From JBOGGN01 sp050744165 (GTDB lineage: Bacteria > Actinomycetota > Acidimicrobiia > Acidimicrobiales > Palsa-688): a stretch of 21,823 bases of DNA. The notes under the pieces were generated by a model. That model had not been told where the DNA came from and did no database searches. It worked only from the letters and a program-made list of their open reading frames with translations. The stretch is taken from assembly GCA_050744165.1 (NCBI GenBank), contig JBOGGN010000342.1, positions 1 through 21,823 of the forward strand. The letters are read 5' to 3'. This document shows positions 1 to 6,415 of the stretch, one piece after another; the first letter of the stretch is position 1, and each line of letters opens with the position of its first letter. The position numbers were made by a program, and so were the translations under genes.

Positions 1-55
1 CCGGGACCGAGAGCTGGTTATTCGTCACCCCGCTGCCAAACACGGTTCGAGGTCA

Positions 56-991
56 TCAGGTGCCGCTGCCGTGGCTAGATGGTGTCGGCTCAGGTGCCAC
101 GGATGTCTTGGCGTTTCCTGCGCGGCGATATTCGACCACGGTGGATCCCAGCTGGCCGGCGACGGCGGCGACGTAGGCCAGGAGGACGCCGGCACGGATG
201 GGGATGTTGGCCGGCAGCAACGACCGGGTCGCGAGCACGCAGGAATACGTCGCCACGAATACCCAGAAGAATGAGCCGAGAGCCATGATGCGGGCACAGC
301 ACGCGTGGAAGGCGGCGCCAGCCACCATCAAGCCGATCCCAAAGGGTTCCGGCACGACCAGCGCCAAGGGGAAGAGCACCTCGACGGCGACGGTGGACCA
401 CGACGCCAGCCGGGTGAGCACGGGGTAGCGCCAGAGGGCACGGGACACGAGCGGGTCGCCGTAGGAGATGGTCGAGAGCGTCTTGGCCAGAGCCCGCCCT
501 TCGATCCAGATGGTCGAGCCCAGCTTGGACCACCCTGAGGTGAAGTAGGCGAGGCAGGCCTCCAAGCCGACGAACAAAACGAATGGCGTCGTGAGTGCCG
601 CCGGGTTAATCAGCCGGATGGCGTTGGCCGCCAGGATCACCCGGGCCATGGCGTCGCTGGCGTCGAGGCCGGGACGCAGTCGCAAGTAAAGGAGGTTGGC
701 GATCACGACAAGGGCCCAGCCGAGCCGTGAGTTGGGCCACGCGAAGACTGCCGCGGAGAGCGTCAGCTGGGCCACGCAGAGCGCAAGGAAGACGGGATTG
801 CGCGCCAGCAGGTCGTGGAGTGGGCGCGCTGGTCGCAAGCTCGTCAACTGCTGCAGCCGGCTGAGCGGGGCGCTGAGCGGGCCTCGGGCGCCGAAGAAAC
901 GCCAGGCCACCAGGGGTTCCACCGCCGAGATGGCGAAGGTCACCATGGTGAATCTGAGGCACCAGACGGTAGCTGTGGGGGCCGTGATCAC
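56..991 (-). CDS. HTTM-domain-like multi-pass membrane protein
   Basis: A 311-residue membrane protein with several hydrophobic segments. The stretch around YFTSGWSKL and the following W-x-G-x-A region resembles HTTM proteins, the family related to the membrane domain of vitamin K-dependent gamma-carboxylase. The lumenal catalytic half of true carboxylases is absent, so enzymatic activity is not implied. The frame is open to 1297, but I chose the GTG at 991-989. It overlaps the stop of the upstream gene in a GTGA tetranucleotide, and the sequence before it is Arg-rich and does not look like this family. It is the last gene of a three-gene minus-strand unit (2115 to 56), which suggests a complex with the small protein encoded just upstream. 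The C-terminal tail is polar and probably cytoplasmic. Family assignment is moderately sure; the function is unknown. Confidence 0.72.
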   Translation of the reverse strand: MITAPTATVWCLRFTMVTFAISAVEPLVAWRFFGARGPLSAPLSRLQQLTSLRPARPLHDLLARNPVFLALCVAQLTLSAAVFAWPNSRLGWALVVIANLLYLRLRPGLDASDAMARVILAANAIRLINPAALTTPFVLFVGLEACLAYFTSGWSKLGSTIWIEGRALAKTLSTISYGDPLVSRALWRYPVLTRLASWSTVAVEVLFPLALVVPEPFGIGLMVAGAAFHACCARIMALGSFFWVFVATYSCVLATRSLLPANIPIRAGVLLAYVAAVAGQLGSTVVEYRRAGNAKTSVAPEPTPSSHGSGT

Positions 992-1536
992 TTCGGCCCC
1001 CCGGCGTCGGCGGTAACCGGCGCGCGGGAAACGCCTCGCCGGTGGGGTCTCGACTCGAACAGGACCCGCCGCGACGGCCGGCCATCGTCGTAGGTGAGGT
1101 GGACGATGCGAAACTCCACCAAGGGAAGGGACTGGGGCGCCGTCTGCGTCGCCAGGTGCAAGACGGTGAGGTAGCAGCGGCGCGTCACCAGAACCTCGGT
1201 GGCGACATCGTCTTCGACCAGGTGCACGATGGCGACCGCGGCGTCGAACACGGTCTTGGTCGCCCTGCGTTCGACGCAGAGCACGGCGTCCCGCCAACGC
1301 CGCGCCGTCGGATGGACAATCGGCACCCAGTCGCTGCGCTCACCCGACGGCGACGACGAGCGGGCGTCGACGACGACGTCGGCAACGACCGGTGCCGGCG
1401 AGAACAAATTCCATCCAGGAACCAGGCCCGCGGGCCCGCTCAGGCGCCGGGCCCAGCGCAGGAATCGGAATCGACCCTGAGCGAAGACCGTGATCGCGAA
1501 CCAGGCGACCAGCACCGCCTCGGCGGCGGTTACCAC
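988..1536 (-). CDS. Small membrane-anchored partner of the HTTM protein
   Basis: A 182-residue protein that starts with GTG. Its N-terminus is one hydrophobic segment (about residues 3-20), followed by a basic stretch and then PGWNLFSPAPVVADVVVDAR. A W-x-x-F-x-P motif right after a membrane anchor is, to my knowledge, typical of the small proteins encoded beside HTTM genes. The rest looks like a soluble alpha/beta domain with no motif I recognise. It lies 12 nt after the stop of the triplet-repeat gene and overlaps the next start by 4 nt, so the three genes are probably co-transcribed and the last two translationally coupled. The role of the partner in this family is not known to me. Confidence 0.68.
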   Translation of the reverse strand: MVTAAEAVLVAWFAITVFAQGRFRFLRWARRLSGPAGLVPGWNLFSPAPVVADVVVDARSSSPSGERSDWVPIVHPTARRWRDAVLCVERRATKTVFDAAVAIVHLVEDDVATEVLVTRRCYLTVLHLATQTAPQSLPLVEFRIVHLTYDDGRPSRRVLFESRPHRRGVSRAPVTADAGGPK

Positions 1537-1548
1537 GACAGGCGTGGT

Positions 1549-2115
1549 TCAGGCGCGCCCGGCGCGCACCTTCTGTTCCTTGAACTTGGACTCGACGAAC
1601 CCGCGCAGCTCGTCGGCGCTCGGGAGTACGCCATCGCCGTCAGCTAGCGGCTGCTGCAAGGCACTGGACTCCTCCGGGCGGGCCGGCTCGTGGGGGGCCA
1701 ACTCGGCGACTTCCCCAACCTCGCCCACTTCGCCGACCCGGCCGACGCGTTCGATCTCGGCCACTTCGCCTACCCGACCGACGACGCCGTGGACGTCGAT
1801 GCGTCCGACTTCGCTGTCGACCTTGACCTCGCCCACTTCGCCGACACGACCGACGCGTTCGATCTCGGCCACTTCGCCGACCCGACCGACGACGCCGTGG
1901 ACGTCGATGCGTCCGACTTCGCTGTCGACCTTGACCTCGCCCACTTCGCCGACCCGGCCGACTTTGCCGACCCGGCCGATGCGCTCGACTTCGCCGACCC
2001 GTCCGACGCGCTCGATCTCGCCGACCCGGCCAACCTCGCCGACGCGACCCCCTTCCGCCAGGACACCGGTCTCGTTGAGCTCGGCAAACTCTCCCACCTG
2101 CCCGATCTCGGACAT
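1549..2115 (-). CDS. Triplet-repeat (VGR/VGE) low-complexity protein
   Basis: A 188-residue protein. Residues about 22-138 are almost wholly a three-residue period: V or I, then usually G, then R, E or K. Within this, a 36-residue unit (residues 53-88 and 89-124) is a near-perfect tandem copy. The C-terminal 50 residues are non-repetitive and end in a short charged helix-like stretch (SADELRGFVESKFKEQ). There is no signal peptide, membrane segment, Cys or Trp. The repeat leaves other frames open too. I prefer this strand because the ATG at 2115 has a GGTGGAG-type ribosome site a few bases upstream, a TATAAT-like box further up, a normal non-repeat C-terminus, and a gene 12 nt downstream. I do not recognise the family. 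A periodic solenoid or extended structural scaffold is possible; function is unknown. Confidence 0.6.
   Translation of the reverse strand: MSEIGQVGEFAELNETGVLAEGGRVGEVGRVGEIERVGRVGEVERIGRVGKVGRVGEVGEVKVDSEVGRIDVHGVVGRVGEVAEIERVGRVGEVGEVKVDSEVGRIDVHGVVGRVGEVAEIERVGRVGEVGEVGEVAELAPHEPARPEESSALQQPLADGDGVLPSADELRGFVESKFKEQKVRAGRA
1744..1959. repeat. Two tandem copies of a 108-bp unit inside the triplet-repeat gene
   Basis: Copy one is 1744-1851 and copy two is 1852-1959. They differ at only a few bases, mostly near the centre and at the end. The unit length is a multiple of three and encodes 36 residues, so copy-number change keeps the frame. Confidence 0.9.
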
Positions 2116-2148
2116 GCTCCACCCCCAGGGTTTGTCAGGTTCTTCAGG

Positions 2149-2154
2149 ATTATA
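2149..2154 (-). promoter_or_regulatory. -10 box of the minus-strand triplet-repeat operon
   Basis: On the minus strand this reads TATAAT, a perfect sigma-70 type -10 hexamer in otherwise GC-rich DNA. The predicted transcript would start near 2142 and leave a leader of roughly 27 nt before the ATG at 2115. No convincing -35 hexamer is present at the usual spacing (GTCTTC or TGTCTT are the nearest), so the box may depend on an activator. Confidence 0.55.
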
Positions 2155-2190
2155 GCGAGCTTAAGAAAGCTGAAGACACATCTTGGCCTA

Positions 2191-2224
2191 TAGCTTGACA
2201 CAAGCTAGGAAAACGCTGTAGATA
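2191..2224 (+). promoter_or_regulatory. Sigma-70-type promoter with a 17-bp palindrome over the -35 box
   Basis: TTGACA at 2195-2200 is followed after 18 nt by TAGATA at 2219-2224 (17 nt if GTAGAT is taken). The -35 hexamer is a perfect consensus. It lies inside the inverted repeat TAGCTTG-ACA-CAAGCTA at 2191-2207 (7-bp arms, 3-nt spacer). A repressor bound there would cover the -35 box. The promoter faces the secreted-protein gene starting at 2264, with a predicted leader of about 30 nt. Confidence 0.65.
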
Positions 2225-2263
2225 CCTGCCTGAGAGCCAGAGATGGCTCTCGAGGAGGCGGTG

Positions 2264-2833
2264 ATGCGCAAGTCGACGCGGGGTTTCACGGTCGGTGCAC
2301 TACTGGCGGGAGCGGCCATCCTGCTGTACGCATCCACGTCCTGGGCGTGCATCTTCCTGGCCGGGATCACGATCAGCGGGGGCAACGTGCAACCGGGCGG
2401 AACCATTACCGTCAACGGTTTTTCCTTCGGGAGCAATCCGGTCGACCTGCACCTGGACAGCCTGACTGGCTCCGTCCTGGCCACGGCGATGCCTGACGAC
2501 AAGGGCAACTTCACCCAGGCGGTCGCCGTCCCGTCCAGCGTGGGGAGCGGCACCCACGTCATCGTCGCCACCGAGGCCGCGGCCTCGCCTGACGGCCTCA
2601 ACGACGGATCCTCTCAAGGCGTCCCGTCCCGAGCCATCTTCCAGGTCGGCACGGCATCGGCGTCGGCCGGATCGGCCGGGGCTCGCCCCCGGGTGGACGC
2701 GGCCAGCACTGTGGGCGTCGGCACCTTGGTCATCATCGGCATCGCGGTGGCCTGCATGGGGGTCTTCCTCGGCGGTTTGGTCTCCTTCGCTCTGTCCCGC
2801 TCGCGGCGGCGGGAGCCTGAAATCGTCACCTGA
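2264..2833 (+). CDS. Secreted, membrane-anchored Ig-like protein
   Basis: A 189-residue protein starting at the ATG at 2264, which has GAGGAGG at 2252-2258, five bases upstream. The earlier ATG at 2243 would sit almost on the predicted transcription start and is less likely. Residues 1-28 form a signal peptide (basic start, hydrophobic core, STSWA before Cys). That site is not a canonical lipobox, so signal peptidase I is more likely than lipid attachment. Residues about 33-120 (GGNVQPGGTITVNGFSFG, then DDKGNFTQAVAVP and GTHVIVATE) look like an IPT/TIG-like immunoglobulin-fold domain. A linker leads to a transmembrane helix (about 150-176) and a basic tail. The layout is a type I surface protein. 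It lies 45 nt before the sialidase-like gene, probably in one operon. Its ligand is unknown. Confidence 0.75.
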   Translation: MRKSTRGFTVGALLAGAAILLYASTSWACIFLAGITISGGNVQPGGTITVNGFSFGSNPVDLHLDSLTGSVLATAMPDDKGNFTQAVAVPSSVGSGTHVIVATEAAASPDGLNDGSSQGVPSRAIFQVGTASASAGSAGARPRVDAASTVGVGTLVIIGIAVACMGVFLGGLVSFALSRSRRREPEIVT

Positions 2834-2878
2834 GCCGCCTCAGGGTTTTGAGAAGCCTGATCCAAGGAGAATCGATCG

Positions 2879-4489
2879 ATGGCTGCGCCTCGGTGGAGCA
2901 AGCAGTTTGTGGCAGCGGCGTCGATCGCCGTCACCGTCCTGGCATCGGGTGGCCTGGCCCGAGCCGACAGTCCCGTCACGCCGGCAACCTTCTCGGCCCG
3001 AGCCGACAGTCCCGTCACGCCGGCAACCTTCTCGGCTCAGGGCAAGGCGGCGACGGTCACCTCGGCGGTGAGGATCACCAAGGGTGATCCCGCGCCCGCC
3101 AGAGCCTTCAGTGGGCCGTACATGCTGGCTGACCCGGACAATCCTCGTGTCATCGTGGCCGCCACGGCCGATCTGCTGACCCGGGTGTGCTACCTGATCC
3201 GCTCGACCGACGGCGGAGCTTCGTGGCACTTCCTTCCCCATTTGCCATCGCCGCCTTCGCTCCCGCTGTGCACCTCTGCCAATGCCGGTGTCCCCGAGGC
3301 ATTTCTGGCGTGGGGTCGCAACCACACCCTGTATTACGCCCTCAACGGCCAGAGTCAAGGTTCGCTCAGGAGCAACAGCAACGCGGTGCTGGCCCGCTCG
3401 ACCGACCTCGGCGACTCATGGACCACCACGATGGTGGACAACAACGAGGACAAGACGGCCCCGAACATCACCAACGATACGGTCTCGGGTTTGGCGGTGG
3501 ACACCTCGGGCGCCAAGGACGTGGTGTACGTCGGGTGGTACGAGGCCCACCCGAAGATCAAGTCGGGGCCTGGCTCGCAGCCCGAAGCCATGGTCGCAGC
3601 CTCAGTCGACGGCGGTGCGACCTTCGCCGGTCCCGTCGACGTGGACCCATTCTCCAAGGTCACCCTCAACGTCAACGGCACGACCCACACCCTGGTCATG
3701 TATTTCCCGGTCCTGGCGGCCGGCAACGGGGTGGTCGAGGTCGTCGGCTACCCGATCGAGATCGACAGCACGCCGCCCCAGCAACTCCTCGCCGCCCGGT
3801 CCACCGATCAGGGGCGAACGTGGACAGTCTCAGCCATAAGTGTTCCCGCCAAGCAGGTGTACTGGCCGGTAGTGGCGTGGTCGCCCAAGGGCGGCCCCCA
3901 GGGGACGTTCCTGACTGCCTATCAGGCAGGTCCCGGCCAGCAGCAAGGCGAAGCCAGCGTTCTTTTCCAGCGGTCGACCGACGGCGGCCAGACGTGGACA
4001 CCGTCGGTGAAGCTGGACGACGACAACGTCGCCCTCAACACCCAGTTCACGCCCCAGATCGACGTCGCCCCCGACGGTCGGGTGGACGTGGTTTGGTACG
4101 ACTTCCGTCTGGAGCACGGCTTCGCCCCAGACCTTTACTACACCCACTCCGACGACGACGGGGCCACCTGGGCGCCCAACCAACGGCTCAGCGATCGCTC
4201 CATCGACCTCACCCACGGGGTCTACCTCAACTACCAGATGCTCCAACCGCCGGGCGTGGCATCGGCCAACCAGTACGCCGCGGTCGGCTGGATCGACACG
4301 CGACTGGCGAACGACGTAACCCAGACTCAGGACGTCTTCAGTTCGATGGCCCAATACTCCACGGTGCCCGCGTCCAGTTCGTCGACGCCGCGGATTTTGG
4401 CGGCAATCTTCGCCGGCCTGCTGGTGGCGGGATTGGTTCTGCTGGGCATTGCCGCCGTCCGCCGTCAGAGAAGAACGACGGTTCCGTAG
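2879..4489 (+). CDS. Sialidase-like BNR/Asp-box propeller protein, membrane-anchored
   Basis: A 536-residue protein starting at ATG 2879, with AAGGAGA at 2864-2870. It has a signal peptide (about residues 1-29, cleavage after LARA) and six Asp-box motifs (S-x-D-x-G-x-x-W/F) at residues 109-116, 174-181, 242-249, 308-315, 366-373 and 424-431. A transmembrane helix (about 505-527) and a basic tail RRQRR end the protein. Asp boxes mark the sialidase-type beta-propeller fold. I do not find the F/Y-R-I-P motif of classical sialidases and cannot confirm the Arg triad, so a binding propeller or another glycosidase is as likely as an exo-alpha-sialidase. Right after the signal peptide a 13-residue block is duplicated exactly. 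The protein should be held on the outer face of the membrane and probably works with the preceding Ig-like protein. Confidence 0.78.
   Translation: MAAPRWSKQFVAAASIAVTVLASGGLARADSPVTPATFSARADSPVTPATFSAQGKAATVTSAVRITKGDPAPARAFSGPYMLADPDNPRVIVAATADLLTRVCYLIRSTDGGASWHFLPHLPSPPSLPLCTSANAGVPEAFLAWGRNHTLYYALNGQSQGSLRSNSNAVLARSTDLGDSWTTTMVDNNEDKTAPNITNDTVSGLAVDTSGAKDVVYVGWYEAHPKIKSGPGSQPEAMVAASVDGGATFAGPVDVDPFSKVTLNVNGTTHTLVMYFPVLAAGNGVVEVVGYPIEIDSTPPQQLLAARSTDQGRTWTVSAISVPAKQVYWPVVAWSPKGGPQGTFLTAYQAGPGQQQGEASVLFQRSTDGGQTWTPSVKLDDDNVALNTQFTPQIDVAPDGRVDVVWYDFRLEHGFAPDLYYTHSDDDGATWAPNQRLSDRSIDLTHGVYLNYQMLQPPGVASANQYAAVGWIDTRLANDVTQTQDVFSSMAQYSTVPASSSSTPRILAAIFAGLLVAGLVLLGIAAVRRQRRTTVP
2956..3033 (+). 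repeat. Perfect 39-bp tandem duplication at the signal cleavage site
   Basis: Copies 2956-2994 and 2995-3033 are identical and a further 3 nt continue the match. Each encodes ARADSPVTPATFS, so the A-x-A signal cleavage site is also duplicated. Sequence identity suggests a recent event. Confidence 0.9.
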
Positions 4490-4502
4490 GGGGTTATCCC
4501 CC
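4489..4502 (+). terminator. GGGGG-TTAT-CCCCC hairpin after the sialidase-like gene
   Basis: A 5-bp all-GC stem with a 4-nt loop that begins at the last base of the stop codon. It has no T-tract, so it may be a weak terminator or a processing hairpin. A second, similar hairpin follows 10 nt later. Confidence 0.4.
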
Positions 4503-4512
4503 CACTGCAATT

Positions 4513-4527
4513 CGGGGGCTACCCCCG
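4513..4527 (+). terminator. Second hairpin, CGGGGG-CTA-CCCCCG
   Basis: A 6-bp GC stem with a 3-nt loop, similar in sequence to the preceding hairpin (both read GGGGGYTAYCCCCC apart from loop length). Together they separate the surface-protein genes from the ABC operon. Confidence 0.4.
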
Positions 4528-4546
4528 TTCCCGTCGACAGGCGCAA

Positions 4547-4561
4547 TTCGTACCGTACGAA
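4547..4561 (+). promoter_or_regulatory. Perfect palindromic operator TTCGTAC-C-GTACGAA
   Basis: Two 7-bp arms around one central base, 30 bp upstream of the ABC ATPase start at 4592. Short perfect palindromes with a CGTAC core are typical of TetR-family operators. No regulator gene of that family is in the window, so the binding protein would be encoded elsewhere. Confidence 0.55.
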
Positions 4562-4591
4562 GTGCCAATACCTGGCGGTAGGAGGAGCCCA

Positions 4592-5575
4592 ATGATCGAC
4601 GTGCGGGGCCTGACAAAGCGTTACGGCCACAAGACGGTGGTCGACGACCTTACTTTTCGCGTCCAGCCCGGCCGCGTGACCGGCTTCCTCGGGCCCAACG
4701 GTTCGGGCAAGTCGACCACCATGCGGCTGATCTGCGGCCTCGATCGTCCCGACCGAGGCGGGGCCACCATCGGCGGCCGGCCCTACGGTCGGCTGGACTG
4801 GCCCTTGCGGGAGGTGGGGGCGCTCTTGGACGCCAAGGCGTTCCATCCCGGGCGCAGCGCCCGCGACCACCTGGTGGCTTTGGCCCGGGCCAACGATCTC
4901 CCCGGCGCCCGGGTGGACGTCGTCCTGGAGCAGGTAGGCCTGGCATCGGCGGACCACAAGCGGGCGGGCACCTTCTCGCTGGGGATGGGCCAGCGCCTCG
5001 GCATCGCGGCGGCGCTGCTGGGTGACCCGGGAGTCCTGCTGCTTGACGAGCCGGTCAACGGGCTCGACCCCGAGGGGATCCGCTGGGTCCGCGAGCTGGT
5101 CCGGGGTCTGGCCGCCGAGGGGCGGACGGTGCTGCTGTCCTCTCACCTGATCAGCGAGATGGCGCTGACTGCCGACCAGCTGGTGGTCATCGGCCGCGGC
5201 CACTTGGTGGCCGAGCTGTCCATGGCTGAGCTCGAGGCCCGGGCCCCGCAGCTGGTCCGGGTGCGCCCGGTGTACGACGACGAGCGCCGCCCACTGGTGC
5301 AGCTGCTGCGCGGCAACGCAATGACCGTCGCCGCCATTGCCAGCGGGACCCTGGAGGTCACCGGGGGCGACGCCGTCGAGATCGCCCTGGCCGCGGCCGC
5401 GGCGGGCATCGTCCTGGCGGAGCTGACACCGAAGCGATCGTCATTGGAGGACGTGTTCATGGCCCTGACCGGCGACGCCGTCGAGTACCACGCCGCCCCT
5501 GCGGCGACCCTCACCCCCCGCCCCTTGGCCCGGGCACCTCTGCCCGCGGCCGTCGCTTCCAGGAGGAGCTCATGA
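4592..5575 (+). CDS. ABC transporter ATP-binding protein (BcrA-like)
   Basis: A 327-residue nucleotide-binding subunit. Visible motifs are Walker A GPNGSGKST at residues 34-42, a degenerate signature FSLGMGQRL, Walker B VLLLDEPVNGLDP and the H-loop LLSSHLISEM. The degenerate signature is usual for the BcrA/DrrA-like export family. A C-terminal extension of about 100 residues includes LEDVFMALTG, common in such ATPases. I placed the start at ATG 4592, since GGAGGAG at 4581-4587 is correctly spaced; the frame is open to 4562. The stop overlaps the permease start in ATGA, so the two are translationally coupled. It energises export or membrane extraction of an unknown substrate, plausibly an antimicrobial, and is probably controlled by the palindrome just upstream and by the two-component genes in the same operon. 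Confidence 0.92.
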   Translation: MIDVRGLTKRYGHKTVVDDLTFRVQPGRVTGFLGPNGSGKSTTMRLICGLDRPDRGGATIGGRPYGRLDWPLREVGALLDAKAFHPGRSARDHLVALARANDLPGARVDVVLEQVGLASADHKRAGTFSLGMGQRLGIAAALLGDPGVLLLDEPVNGLDPEGIRWVRELVRGLAAEGRTVLLSSHLISEMALTADQLVVIGRGHLVAELSMAELEARAPQLVRVRPVYDDERRPLVQLLRGNAMTVAAIASGTLEVTGGDAVEIALAAAAAGIVLAELTPKRSSLEDVFMALTGDAVEYHAAPAATLTPRPLARAPLPAAVASRRSS

Positions 5576-6375
5576 CCACCCTGACCTTGGCCACACCGGT
5601 ACGTGACCGGCACTACGGCCTGCCCAACCTGATCCGCTCCGAGTGGACCAAGCTCGTTTCCGTCCGCTCGGTGCGCCGCACCTTTGCCGCCTTCGTGGTG
5701 CTCACGGTGGGCTTCGGGGTGCTGGTGTGTGCCGTGTCCGGTACCCGGTGGTCGCACTACTCGGCCTCCACCCGGGCCACATGGGACCCCACCAACCTCA
5801 GCATGATCGGCTTCGCCTTCGGCGACTTGCTGCTGCCGATCACCGCCTTGTTGATGATCACCGGCGAGTACAGCAGCGGCTCCATCCGCTCGACGTTGTG
5901 CGCCGCCCCCCGCCGTTGGTCGGTGCTGGCCGCCAAGGCGGCGGTGGCGGCCGGGATGGCGCTGGTGGCGGGCGAGGCGGTGGCCTTCATCGGCTTCTTG
6001 GCCGGTCAGGCGGTGCTCGGTCCCGCCCCCCATGCCAGCCTGGCCGATCCCACCGCGGTGCGGGCGGTCGTCATGACCGGCGCCTTCGTGGCCCTCATGG
6101 CGCTGTTCGCACTGGGGATCGGCACCATCGTGCGCCACAGCGCCGGGGCGGTCGCCGCCTACGTCGGCCTGACCGTTGTGTTGCAGGCCCTGTTGTCGAC
6201 CCTGCCGGGCAACGTGGTCCGTTTCGCCCCCGAGACCATCTTGTCGTCGTCGGTGTCGACGGTGATCCTGCCCCCGCACGTCTTGTCGCCGTGGGTGGGC
6301 ATGGCCATGATGGCGTTGTATGCCGGGATCAGCCTCGTCGTCGGCGGCGTCTTCCTGGCCCGCCGCGACCACTGA
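5572..6375 (+). CDS. ABC-2 family transporter permease
   Basis: A 267-residue integral membrane protein with about six hydrophobic segments. Its first cytoplasmic stretch, LIRSEWTKLVSVRS, is the usual start of ABC-2 permeases paired with BcrA-like ATPases. ITGEYSSGSIRSTLCAAPRR after the second segment is also characteristic of this family. It starts on the ATGA overlap with the ATPase. The kinase follows after about 40 nt. With the ATPase it should form a 2+2 exporter in the cytoplasmic membrane. The substrate is not deducible from sequence. Confidence 0.9.
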   Translation: MTTLTLATPVRDRHYGLPNLIRSEWTKLVSVRSVRRTFAAFVVLTVGFGVLVCAVSGTRWSHYSASTRATWDPTNLSMIGFAFGDLLLPITALLMITGEYSSGSIRSTLCAAPRRWSVLAAKAAVAAGMALVAGEAVAFIGFLAGQAVLGPAPHASLADPTAVRAVVMTGAFVALMALFALGIGTIVRHSAGAVAAYVGLTVVLQALLSTLPGNVVRFAPETILSSSVSTVILPPHVLSPWVGMAMMALYAGISLVVGGVFLARRDH

Positions 6376-6415
6376 GCCACTGCCGGTGCTCGGTGACGAT
6401 GCCCCGGTGGGCGTG

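Noticed and set aside
1..55. Possible partial gene at the left edge
   Set aside because: Only short frames without motifs are seen; this looks like the 3' flank of the HTTM-like gene.
1690..2193. Plus-strand frame through the repeat region with F-A-D-P-A-D type repeats
   Set aside because: Mirror image of the minus-strand triplet repeat. It has no clear ribosome site and runs across the divergent promoter; the minus frame has a proper start, a non-repeat C-terminus and a downstream partner gene.
3830..5203. 457-residue minus-strand open frame
   Set aside because: It lies opposite the sialidase-like and ABC ATPase genes, both with clear family motifs. Long antisense frames are expected at this GC content.
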